Source of the DNA: JBKXSZ01 sp047017005
Lineage (GTDB): Bacteria; Bacillota; Clostridia; TANB77; CAG-508
Assembly (NCBI GenBank): GCA_047017005.1
Contig: JBKXSZ010000023.1
Span: 1-24,021, forward strand
Direction: 5' to 3'
Length of the DNA stretch: 24,021 bases
Made by a program: the position numbers and the translations under genes
In this document: positions 15,246 to 22,540 of the stretch, one piece after another
Layout: every line of letters starts with the position of its first letter
Position numbering within the stretch: the first letter of the stretch is position 1
The notes under the pieces: generated by a model
Seen by the model: only the letters and a program-made list of their open reading frames with translations
Database searches by the model: none
Told to the model about the DNA's origin: nothing

Positions 15246-16109
15246 TTATAACCATTCTAATATTTCTTTAGAGATATTTAAATTTCCTCGTCCAATACCT
15301 ATTTCTATATCTGGTTTTAAATCTCCATGATAATCACTACCACCACTTACATATAATTTGTTATTCTTTGCATAGTCAACTAATATGTTTCTCTTTTCTA
15401 CATCTGCAGACGGATGAAAGCATTCTATTCCATCTAGTTCTAACTCTTTTCTTAAATCATTTAAAAATCCAATTGTATCTTCAAATTTATATTCAAATGG
15501 ATGTGCTAGAAATGCTTTACCACCAGATTTATGGATAATATCTACTACTTCTTTATATTTTGGTCTAAACTCTATACGATTTACAAAATAAATACTTTTA
15601 GGATTTGCTAAACCTTTTCTAAAAAATACACCAAGAGATTCTGTAAATTCTCCTAATATTTTATAGTTTTCTTTATGTCTCATCAATTCATCATAAATTG
15701 AAATTTCTACATATCCAGTTGCTTTAGGTTTTATTATTTTGCTTTCATCATATATAAGTCCTTGTTTATCACATATATCTAACAATCTTTTATAACATAT
15801 TTCTTGTTGTTCTTTTAATTTTTCTATTGAATAATACTTTTGGCACCATTCATTTATTATATCAGGATCTATATTATAGCCTAATATTTCAATATTTTTA
15901 TCTTGAAATACTGCGTTTAATTCTGCTCCTTTTATAACTTTTCCACTAAAAATATTGTTATTTTTTAAAGCTTCATCTCCATACTGCTTAGCAGTATTAT
16001 GGTCTGTTATTGATATATATTCTAACTTTTTTTCTTCACATATCTTTAAAATTTCTTCTACAGTTTTACTTCCATCAGAATAAATGGTATGCATATGTAA
16101 ATCAATCAT
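15246..16109 (-). CDS. PHP-domain phosphoesterase (element cargo)
   Basis: This 287-residue PHP protein has the YciV/TrpH layout. That group includes enzymes acting on 3',5'-nucleotide bisphosphates and on short RNA ends. The metal ligands are visible in order: DLHMHTIYSDGS at the N-terminus, ITDHNT near residue 36, GAELNA near 62, FLAHPFEY near 200 and GGSDYHGD near 260. The ribosome binding site is AAAAGGAGG. Its stop lies 8 bp from the hydrolase remnant, so they were once one operon. The substrate is not identifiable from sequence; a nuclease or phosphatase role in defence or element maintenance is possible but unproven. Confidence 0.82.
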   Translation of the reverse strand: MIDLHMHTIYSDGSKTVEEILKICEEKKLEYISITDHNTAKQYGDEALKNNNIFSGKVIKGAELNAVFQDKNIEILGYNIDPDIINEWCQKYYSIEKLKEQQEICYKRLLDICDKQGLIYDESKIIKPKATGYVEISIYDELMRHKENYKILGEFTESLGVFFRKGLANPKSIYFVNRIEFRPKYKEVVDIIHKSGGKAFLAHPFEYKFEDTIGFLNDLRKELELDGIECFHPSADVEKRNILVDYAKNNKLYVSGGSDYHGDLKPDIEIGIGRGNLNISKEILEWL

Positions 16110-16221
16110 TTTATTCCTCCTTTTACACCTAAACTATACCATAAAATCCGATAATTTACAAATTATAACAGTATTCCCATACTTGCTTAATCGCTCTAAA
16201 TTCCAATACAGACAATATTGT

Positions 16222-16256
16222 CAAAAGTAAATCATAATGACTTTAATTTACTTTTG
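16222..16256. promoter_or_regulatory. Inverted repeat, possible operator
   Basis: CAAAAGTAAAT (16222-16232) and its exact complement ATTTACTTTTG (16246-16256) lie in the divergent region between the PHP gene and the recombinase operon. A third half-site, AAAAGTAAAT, occurs at about 16319-16328, just past the likely promoter. Three like half-sites around a promoter suggest a repressor or activator site. Confidence 0.45.
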
Positions 16257-16301
16257 GTATTGTTTGTATCGTAGATTAATAAAATTTTTTTAATAGAATA
16301 A

Positions 16302-16307
16302 TATAAT
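16302..16307 (+). promoter_or_regulatory. -10 box of the recombinase operon
   Basis: A perfect TATAAT. No acceptable -35 box is present at 16-18 bp, so this promoter is either weak, activated, or read by another sigma factor. Confidence 0.4.
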
Positions 16308-16332
16308 GATAGTATACAAAAAAGTAAATCTG

Positions 16333-16362
16333 CTCAAGACAACTTGTCTTGGGTATTTTTTT
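16333..16362 (+). terminator. Intrinsic terminator in the recombinase leader
   Basis: CAAGACA pairs perfectly with TGTCTTG across a 3-nt loop, extended by C-G and T-G pairs, and a run of seven T follows. It lies about 25 nt after the probable -10 box and 35 nt before the first small gene. It would stop most transcripts before the recombinase unless it is bypassed. Confidence 0.65.
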
Positions 16363-16397
16363 ATGTTTTTTTCATAAATTTTAGAGAGGCGATTTAT

Positions 16398-16535
16398 ATG
16401 ATATTAGAAGAATATACTTTAGAAAATACTAAAATCAAATTTTATGATGACTATATAACACAAGATATTATTACTCAAAAAGAATTTATAGATAACATTA
16501 TAATTAATTTAGTAAAACAATCCCCTTTATTGTAA
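16398..16535 (+). CDS. Small acidic protein upstream of the recombinase
   Basis: This 45-residue protein opens MILEEYTLENTKIKFYDDYI and ends VKQSPLL. It has a GAGG ribosome binding site and ends 45 nt before the recombinase start, so the two share a transcript. I do not recognise a characterised family, though short proteins of this type next to clostridial serine recombinases look familiar. Its position makes it a candidate recombination directionality factor or regulator of excision; that is inference only. Confidence 0.65.
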   Translation: MILEEYTLENTKIKFYDDYITQDIITQKEFIDNIIINLVKQSPLL

Positions 16536-16580
16536 TTTTTCCAAATTTCTTTAAGGTAAATTACAAGGAAAGGAGGAAAT

Positions 16581-18141
16581 GTGCAAAATGGTACATATGC
16601 AATATATTTAAGGAAATCAAGAGAAGATATAGAATCTGAAAAATATGGAGAAGGCGAAACTTTAGTAAGACATGAAAAAATTTTGACTACTTTGGCTAAA
16701 AAACGAAATCTACGTATTTCAAAAATTTATAGAGAAGTTGTAAGTGGTGAAACAATTAGTGAAAGAAAAGAAATGCAAAAACTTCTTAGAGATGTTGAAA
16801 ATGAAAAATGGACGGGTATTTTAGTTGTCGAAGTAGAAAGACTTGCTCGTGGTGATACAGCTGATCAAGGTAGAGTTTCAAAAGCATTTAAATATTCTCA
16901 TACTAAAATTATTACCCCTATGAAGACATATGACCCAGATAATGAATTTGATGAGGAATATTTCGAGTTCGGCTTATTTATGTCAAGGAGAGAATATAAG
17001 ACAATAAATAGGCGTCTACAAAGAGGTCGTGAGCTTTCTGTTTCTGAAGGTAAATTTGTCCGGAAATATTGCTCCTTTTGGTTATGATAGAGTAAAACTA
17101 AAAGACGCAAAAGGCTATACCTTATCTATAAATCAAGATGAAGCACCTATTGTTAAAGAAATTTTTAGATTATATGCTTTTGAAAATACTACTTTAAATT
17201 CAGTTGCAAAACAATTAAATACTCTAAATTTAAAACCCAGAATTGCAGATGAATGGACTATCTCTTCTGTTAAAGATATTCTTTCTAATCCTACATATAT
17301 TGGTAAAATTGTATGGAATAGGAGAAAACAAAAAAAGAAAACAAAAAACGGACATCTTATCATTAGTAGACCTCGTAATCAAGATTATTTAATTTATAAC
17401 GGACTACATGAACCTATTATTAATAATAAGACTTGGGAATTAGTGCAAGCAAAAAGAAAACAAAATGCTCCGAAATTAAAGCATAACAATACTATTCAAA
17501 ACCCATTAGTTGGTCTAGTCTTTTGTGAAAAGTGTGGTAAGCCTATGCAAAGAAGGCCCTATGCCAAAACACACAAACCTGCAACTTTAATATGTTCTAA
17601 TCCAAAGTGTGATAATGTAAGTTCTAAACTTTATATTGTAGAAAATAAAATTATCGAATCTTTAAAAATATGGCTTGAGAATTATAAAGTGAATTATGAG
17701 ATAAATGATAATTCTTGTACAGATAATAACAAGATAATAGAACAAGCTATTTCGAGTACTAAAAAAGAATTCGAAAAGGAAAATGCTAAATTAAATAAAA
17801 TTTATGATTTTTTAGAAAGTGGTATTTATAGCAAGGATGAATTCATAAATCGTTTTAAATCGATAAAAGAAAATATTGTAAGCTTAGAAAACAAATTAAA
17901 AGAATACAACAAACTTCTAAATAAAAATACTGAAAAGCAAAATCAAAAAGAAACAACGATACCTAAACTAAAAAATGTTATAGATTTGTATGATAAATTG
18001 GAAACAGCTGAAGATAAGAATATTTTACTAAAAAGCATACTTGCAAAAGTTACATATTTAAAAATAGAAAAAGCTATAAAAAAAGATTCAGACCCTACCA
18101 ATTTTGAATTACATATATATCCTAAAATACCAAAAATCTAA
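16581..18141 (+). CDS. Large serine recombinase of the cotJC element, needing a +1 frameshift at CGG (17061-17063)
   Basis: This enzyme should cut and rejoin the attachment cores. The GTG start at 16581 has AGGAGGAAAT just before it. The resolvase domain has the nucleophile Ser in YLRKSRED (residue about 13) and VEVERLARGD. At codon 161 the frame meets CGG. Reading on stops at 17087. Skipping the C at 17061 joins SEGKFV to GNIAPFGYDRV, the normal sequence at this point in the family. The recombinase domain continues to NPTYIGKIVWNRRK. A zinc ribbon follows (CEKCGKP ... CSNPKC), then a coiled coil (KEFEKENAKLNKIYDFLESG). The frameshifted product is 519 residues, normal for the family. Without the shift only the catalytic domain is made. 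Confidence 0.88.
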
Positions 18142-18142
18142 T

Positions 18143-18180
18143 ATTATGTAGTCAATAGTTATAACTATTGACTACATAAT
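18143..18180. repeat. 38-bp perfect palindrome next to the right attachment site
   Basis: ATTATGTAGTCAATAGTTA is followed directly by its exact complement. It begins 2 nt after the recombinase stop codon, so it may terminate that transcript. Its right half is also the right arm of the attP dyad, so the same arm occurs in inverted order here and in direct order beyond the left core. Confidence 0.85.
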
Positions 18181-18187
18181 GGTACAC

Positions 18188-18201
18188 ATTCTTCTGTACC
18201 A
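18188..18201. repeat. Attachment core, right junction of the cotJC element
   Basis: ATTCTTCTGTACCA, identical to 13766-13779. Flanking bases differ on both sides, so the shared core is exactly 14 bp. Confidence 0.88.
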
Positions 18202-18383
18202 ATATCATTTAAAACAGCCTTTGCTTTTTGGTCTGGCATTCCAAATCGTTGCGATAAATAACGAAGGGAAGCTGCAAGTTCTCCATCTGGTCCTCCATAT
18301 TGGGAAATAATAAATTTAGCAAGTTGTGGATTTGAATTTTTTATATTAATCGGATATTGTAGTGTTTTATTATATGTCCACAT
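18188..18383 (-). CDS. cotJC: Spore coat protein CotJC, 5' part
   Basis: This encodes the first 65 residues of CotJC: MWTYNKTLQYPINI, then QYGGPDGELAASLRYLSQRF and VLNDIGTEE. The ATG at 18383 overlaps the cotJB stop as TAATG and has AAAGGGGGAA upstream, so it is the third gene of the cotJABC operon. In the unexcised state the frame runs seven codons into the element (CVPLCSQ) and stops at 18165, giving a useless 72-residue piece. The break falls within the EExxHxE metal-ligand motif that is completed by 13323-13779. Confidence 0.92.
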
Positions 18384-18703
18384 TAAAAATTCCCCCTTTC
18401 CCAAGGCCATGGTTCTTCAAGCCATCTCCATTTATTACAAGGATAAAAGATAGTAAGTGGTCCATAAACCTTTTGATATTTGTCCTTTAAATCTCTTACT
18501 CTATTCGTATATTCTCTGTGTAAACAAAGAGCTCTTTGGTCATCTGGGTGCGTATCTAAATATAGTCCAAGTTCAACAATAGCGAAGTCCAAACTTCTAA
18601 TTTGCATTATCATTTCTCTTCTTTGTCTATCATCTGTTTGATTACAAGTACATTCACATGTACAGGTACAGTTTCTTTCATTATTTTCTGTATTATTTTC
18701 CAT
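18383..18703 (-). CDS. cotJB: Spore coat protein CotJB
   Basis: CotJB is a small protein of the spore coat encoded between cotJA and cotJC. The 106-residue protein has a Cys-rich N-terminus (CTCTCECTC, residues 12-20) not typical of Bacillus CotJB. The conserved body follows: IRSLDFAIVELGLYLDTHPDD, then YGPLTIFY and the Trp-rich end WRWLEEPWPWE. The start overlaps the cotJA stop as TAATG, with GAGGGGTG as ribosome binding site, and the stop overlaps cotJC in the same way. The gene is therefore tightly coupled within the operon. The extra cysteines may serve cross-linking or metal binding; that is inference. Confidence 0.92.
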   Translation of the reverse strand: MENNTENNERNCTCTCECTCNQTDDRQRREMIMQIRSLDFAIVELGLYLDTHPDDQRALCLHREYTNRVRDLKDKYQKVYGPLTIFYPCNKWRWLEEPWPWERGNF

Positions 18704-19053
18704 TATCTATTACACCCCTCTTTTATTTTATTTGTATTTCGAATATACTCAATTGTCTCAATCGATTGACATGGAGCATATGGACTTACTAACTCAGGAA
18801 ATATGGTTCCCATTCTTAGTCCTATTTCAGGGCAAAATGTTCTATCCATTGTTTGCCATGGTACATAACTTTGTGCATACATTGGATTTTGAGGAAAAAC
18901 ATCTTCTTCTTCATCAAAACCGCATTCACAAGAATTTATACAAGAATCTGGATTATTAGGAACGTCTGAGCATTTCGTTTCCAGTATTGCATTGTTGCAT
19001 TTCATATTGCCATTGTTTAGGCAACAACATTTACGTCTTGCATTTCTATACAT
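18703..19053 (-). CDS. cotJA: Spore coat associated protein CotJA
   Basis: CotJA is the first gene of the cotJABC spore coat operon, which in Bacillus is expressed in the mother cell under sigma-E. The 116-residue protein has a non-conserved Cys-rich N-terminal half (KCCCLN, CINSCECGF). The conserved CotJA core is AQSYVPWQTMDRTFCPEIGL followed by GTIFPELVSPYAPCQS. The N-terminal half is longer than in Bacillus (about 80 residues total). AAAGGAGGAATT precedes the ATG. I could not identify a convincing sigma-E promoter by eye in the 190 bp upstream. Confidence 0.9.
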   Translation of the reverse strand: MYRNARRKCCCLNNGNMKCNNAILETKCSDVPNNPDSCINSCECGFDEEEDVFPQNPMYAQSYVPWQTMDRTFCPEIGLRMGTIFPELVSPYAPCQSIETIEYIRNTNKIKEGCNR

Positions 19054-19130
19054 TTAGAATTCCTCCTTTTTTTGTTTTATACTACATTTTATGATGTTCT
19101 TCTTTCTTGTGTGACAATCTTTTTGAGTAA

Positions 19131-19177
19131 ATAAAAGAAGAAAATAAGCATATTTTATACTTACTTTCTTCTTTTAT
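19131..19177 (-). terminator. Terminator after the 19245-20765 gene
   Basis: An 18-bp AT-rich stem with one mismatch (19131-19148 with 19160-19177) and an 11-nt loop. It is nearly the same stem as at 3745-3791. Confidence 0.6.
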
Positions 19178-19244
19178 ATTTATTTTCATTCCTTTCAATC
19201 TACATCTTTATGTTTTTACTTTTTATTTAGATCTTATCTTTATT

Positions 19245-20765
19245 CTATTCCATATATCCAAACAGAATTTCAATATTTTTAATTTGTTTTCTCATAAAGG
19301 TTTGAGGAAATTTCATTTCTAATACAGTATTTCCTTCTGAGTCTGTTAAGGTTGTTACTACCGGTTCAAAAATATAGTAATAATTATATCCATCTGAAAT
19401 ATCTAATTTTTCATCGTATCGATTTAATCTCATGGTATAGTATTTATTCGTTAATGTCACATCACCATTTAGAATAATATCTATTCCTGAACTATATATT
19501 TTATAGCCCTTTATTTTACTATAGTTATCGGTATCTCCATCTACCATAATATAGTTGTCTTTTTCTTTATCATAGCAGATTCTCATTTTAAATTGAAAAT
19601 CTTCGGTATTATTACTATTTTCTTGTCCTTTTAAAGTATATTCATATAGATAGCTGTCACTTTCTTCTTCTCCATTTCGTTTCTCTTTTTCTTGTATCAT
19701 ATCTCTATTTAATTTAGCACCTTTAGCAAATGAAATATCTGAATTCTTTTCTTCTGGACTTGAAAAATTTGCTACAATTCGTTTTATTGTGATTTTAGTA
19801 AGATTTTGTTCATCATCATAGTTATAATATACTTTAAAATAGGTCCCTTCCATTTTTTCTTCAATAGCTTCCTTAAATCCTTTTTCAGATACTTTCTTTT
19901 CAAATGCTATTTGATTTTGCGTGTCTTGATAAGCTATCGTTAAATCTTGTATATTTCGATAGTTATATGCATTTGTTAAAATTCCATTTACGATGTCTAG
20001 TTTATCTAAATATCCTTTTTTCTCTTGCTTATTTAAATAATCTAAAAATAGCTTATTTGCTTTTTGCAATTTCTCTATTTTTTCTTTCTCTGCTATTTGT
20101 TGCCTAGAAGTAAATAAATAAGAAATAGAATAAGTATCTAGCATCCTTATGGTGTGGCCAACACACATGGATGCTACTGTTATATAAAATATAACTAGTG
20201 CTACAATCATGCAAGCAAGAACTATAGTAAGTAAAGACATTATTGTAATGTTTTTAAGCGAATCTATCTTTTCATCTTTCTTGTAATTTTTATATCTTTT
20301 TATTATTTTTCTTATTACAAGATATGCAGTGCCTCCTAATAAAACAGTAATGTATATAACTACACCAATTTCTAATAAAACTTCTCTTAATACATTATTA
20401 GCTATCCATCTTACATAACAAATAGCTAAAACAGCTAAAATGATTAAGCCAGTTAGGACTCCTGCTTTAACCCATTTTTTATTTTTGTATTGCATAAAAA
20501 GATAGACAAAATAGCTGTAAGACACACAAACTTGCAATATAACAATAGTAACACTTACAATAATTTGTTTAACATCATAAATTGTTATACCAAAGTATTT
20601 TATGTTCTGATATAGAATAAGCCAATGATTTTTCGTTATCCATAAAGTAAGTATAGTTAAAATACAAGTTAGAACAATCGCTATTATATTTACAATCGAA
20701 AATCTTTTACTCGTTTTTTTATTTTCTGTAATTCCTTTGCTTTTCTTCTCTTCTTTCTTTTTCAT
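19245..20765 (-). CDS. Multi-pass membrane protein of unknown function
   Basis: I do not recognise this 506-residue protein. The N-terminus is strongly basic (MKKKEEKKSKG). Six hydrophobic segments follow, at about residues 25-45, 62-88, 98-118, 128-150 and 172-200 (the last possibly double). The C-terminal 290 residues are hydrophilic, with a short coiled-coil stretch (QQIAEKEKIEKLQKANKLFLDYLNKQEKK) and then beta-rich sequence (TYFKVYYNYDDEQNLTKITI, YIMVDGDTDNYSKIKGYKIY, NGDVTLTNKYYTMRL). It therefore looks like a membrane anchor with a soluble sensor- or assembly-like domain. It shares a 56-bp upstream sequence with the gene at 22656-23948, which suggests common regulation. Confidence 0.8.
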   Translation of the reverse strand: MKKKEEKKSKGITENKKTSKRFSIVNIIAIVLTCILTILTLWITKNHWLILYQNIKYFGITIYDVKQIIVSVTIVILQVCVSYSYFVYLFMQYKNKKWVKAGVLTGLIILAVLAICYVRWIANNVLREVLLEIGVVIYITVLLGGTAYLVIRKIIKRYKNYKKDEKIDSLKNITIMSLLTIVLACMIVALVIFYITVASMCVGHTIRMLDTYSISYLFTSRQQIAEKEKIEKLQKANKLFLDYLNKQEKKGYLDKLDIVNGILTNAYNYRNIQDLTIAYQDTQNQIAFEKKVSEKGFKEAIEEKMEGTYFKVYYNYDDEQNLTKITIKRIVANFSSPEEKNSDISFAKGAKLNRDMIQEKEKRNGEEESDSYLYEYTLKGQENSNNTEDFQFKMRICYDKEKDNYIMVDGDTDNYSKIKGYKIYSSGIDIILNGDVTLTNKYYTMRLNRYDEKLDISDGYNYYYIFEPVVTTLTDSEGNTVLEMKFPQTFMRKQIKNIEILFGYME

Positions 20766-20782
20766 TTGCGTTCCCCTTCTTT

Positions 20783-20838
20783 TTTTCTGGTTGTGTAAAC
20801 TAAATTTTATATTTAATTATCACAAACCTTGTTTTTTC
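20783..20838 (-). repeat. 56-bp upstream repeat, copy 1
   Basis: Identical to 23966-24021. It lies 17 bp before the start codon of the 20765 gene. The ends carry inverted GGTTGTG / CACAAACC around an AT-rich middle, so it may hold a promoter with an operator or form a leader hairpin. Confidence 0.85.
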
Positions 20839-20847
20839 AGGGTTTAT

Positions 20848-20874
20848 ATCATTTTTTTTGCACTAAAAAATGAT
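20848..20874. repeat. Hairpin between the 56-bp repeat and the transposase gene
   Basis: ATCATTTTTT (20848-20857) pairs perfectly with AAAAAATGAT (20865-20874) around a 7-nt loop. GGG before and CCCCC after can extend it. It could be a terminator for the transposase side or part of the insertion sequence end; I could not find a matching copy on the far side of the element. Confidence 0.5.
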
Positions 20875-20891
20875 ACCCCCTCTTTTTATGA

Positions 20892-20897
20892 TATAAT
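20892..20897 (+). promoter_or_regulatory. -10 box of the transposase gene
   Basis: A perfect TATAAT 45 nt before the start codon at 20942; the -35 region is weak. Confidence 0.4.
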
Positions 20898-20941
20898 TGT
20901 TAATACCAATAACCAATTATTCTCATAAAGGAGTGGATATC

Positions 20942-22394
20942 ATGTATACAATTATACCTTTATTACTAGCTCAAATTCAAGAGCTTAATAAAACTATTTT
21001 ATTTTTATTTAATTTTATTGTTAAAAATATACCTTTAAAGATGAAAGAAAAAGATGACTCTTTATTTTCTCCTAAATACAATAAATTAAAAGTTGATAAG
21101 TTGCCTATTATTCATGTTCCTGAAAAGAAAGATTACAAACAACTCTTAGTACAATATCTTAAAGAACATGATAAACCTTTAAAGCCTATTAAATCTCGTG
21201 GTAAAAATCCTGTTCCTAACGATGTTCATTGTCCTTGCTGTAATGCTCCTCATACATATATCTACGACAATACTGGTGGTCGTGGTCAATTTTGGTGTAA
21301 AATCTGTGATACTCACTTTAATCGCCAAAATTATTTAGATAATCCTATTGAACTTCATTGCCCTCATTGTGGTGGTGCTTTAACATTAGAGAAAAATCGT
21401 AAACTTTTTAATATACACAAATGTAGAAACATCAACTGCTCTTACTACCAAAATTCTCTAAACTCACTATCTAAAGAAGATTTAGAAGGATACAAGTCTA
21501 ATCCTGAAAAATTTAAACTCCACTATATTTATCGCGAATTTAAAATTGACTTTTTTAAAATTGATTTATATTCTTTACCTAAAAATGCTTCTAGCCTTCA
21601 GTTTCGTAAGTTTTCTCCTAATGTTATGGGCTTATGTCTTACTTATCTTGTTAATTGCGGACTTTCTACTCGCAAAACTAGAGATGTTATGCGTGAAGTT
21701 CATGGTATTAAGATTTCTCATACTCAAATTGCTAATTATGCTACCACTGCTGCATATTGTGTTAAACCTTTTGTTGATTCTTATGACTACAAACCTACTA
21801 ACTATTTAGCTGCTGATGAAACTTACACTAAAGTTAAAAGCTCTAAACGTTATGTTTGGTTTATTATGGATGCTATCAAAAAATCTATTTTAGGCTACAG
21901 AAGTTCCGACTCTCGTGATACTGTTCCTTGTATTCTTGCTATACGTATGGCTTTTGATAAATTTAAAAAATTTCCTGGTAAAGCTCTCAAATTTGTTGCT
22001 GATGGTTATACTGCCTACAAATTAGCCGAACAACAATTTAAGCTTCATGATAAAGAAAAATTTAAGGACTTTTCCGTTACTCAAGTTATTGGTTTAACTA
22101 ATGATGACCCTATTTCTAAGGAATATCGCTGGCTTAAACAAATTATTGAAAGACTTAATCGTACTTTTAAGTTTTCTTACAAAGTTACAAATCGGTTATG
22201 GCTCTGATGATGGTGCTAATACTCATTTGTGCTTATTTGTAGCTTATTACAATTTTTTAAGACCTCATTCTTATACTTACTGGAAACCATTAAATGAAGT
22301 ACCTGAACTAGAAAAAGCTGAACTTATGCCTGCCAAATGGCAAATATTAATTGAAATTTCTCAGCAGTTAATCATCAATCAACAGAAGACTTGA
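20942..22394 (+). CDS. DDE transposase with two zinc ribbons, needing a +1 frameshift at CGG (22193-22195)
   Basis: The start at 20942 has AAAGGAG upstream. Two zinc ribbons (CPCC ... CKIC near residue 100; CPHC ... CRNINC near 140) precede an IS6/IS240-like DDE domain. The acidic residues are in LAADETYTKV, KFVADGYTAY and IERLNRTFKF; the last two are about 48 residues apart, wider than in classic IS6. At codon 418 the frame meets CGG and would stop at 22207. Skipping the C at 22193 joins SYKVTN to GYGSDDGAN and FVAYYNFLRPH, the usual end of such transposases. The product is then 483 residues. I could not define the terminal repeats of the element, so only the gene is called. Confidence 0.82.
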
Positions 22395-22419
22395 TTTACT
22401 GTAACTTCATACTTTACCT

Positions 22420-22540
22420 TACTTCGGCTTAACTAATTTAAAACGTATTGGTAAATGCTTTGTCAAATGCATTTACTACCTTGCAAGTGACCACTTGACA
22501 AAGCATTTATCAATATCGTTAAAATGATTAGCCTGAAGTA
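22420..22540. repeat. 121-bp complex inverted repeat downstream of the transposase
   Basis: A perfect 15-bp inverted repeat (22452-22466 with 22495-22509, TAAATGCTTTGTCAA) sits inside a longer imperfect one that runs to TACTTC at 22420 and GAAGTA at 22540. Between the arms lie a further hairpin, CAAGTG-AC-CACTTG (22484-22497), and GCATTTAC (22469-22476), which can pair instead with the first arm. It may be a large terminator, a miniature transposable element or a structured RNA. Confidence 0.7.

Larger units (their letters stand above)
13780..18201. mobile_element. Skin-like element inserted in cotJC, 4,422 bp
   Basis: The DNA between the two 14-bp cores, counting one core, is 4,422 bp. It carries a large serine recombinase at one end, a small gene upstream of it, a RhuM-family gene, a PHP phosphoesterase gene and the remnant of a serine hydrolase gene. 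It has no phage structural genes. Removal by recombination between the cores restores cotJC exactly in frame. This is the arrangement of the sigK skin and other sporulation intervening elements, which are excised in the mother cell. Excision here is inferred. The recombinase reading frame contains a CGG break, so excision may depend on how that codon is decoded. Confidence 0.88.

Noticed and set aside
16130..16400. CRISPR-like or tandem repeats around the AAAAGTAAAT half-sites
   Set aside because: Only three short half-sites with unequal spacing; no repeat-spacer pattern.
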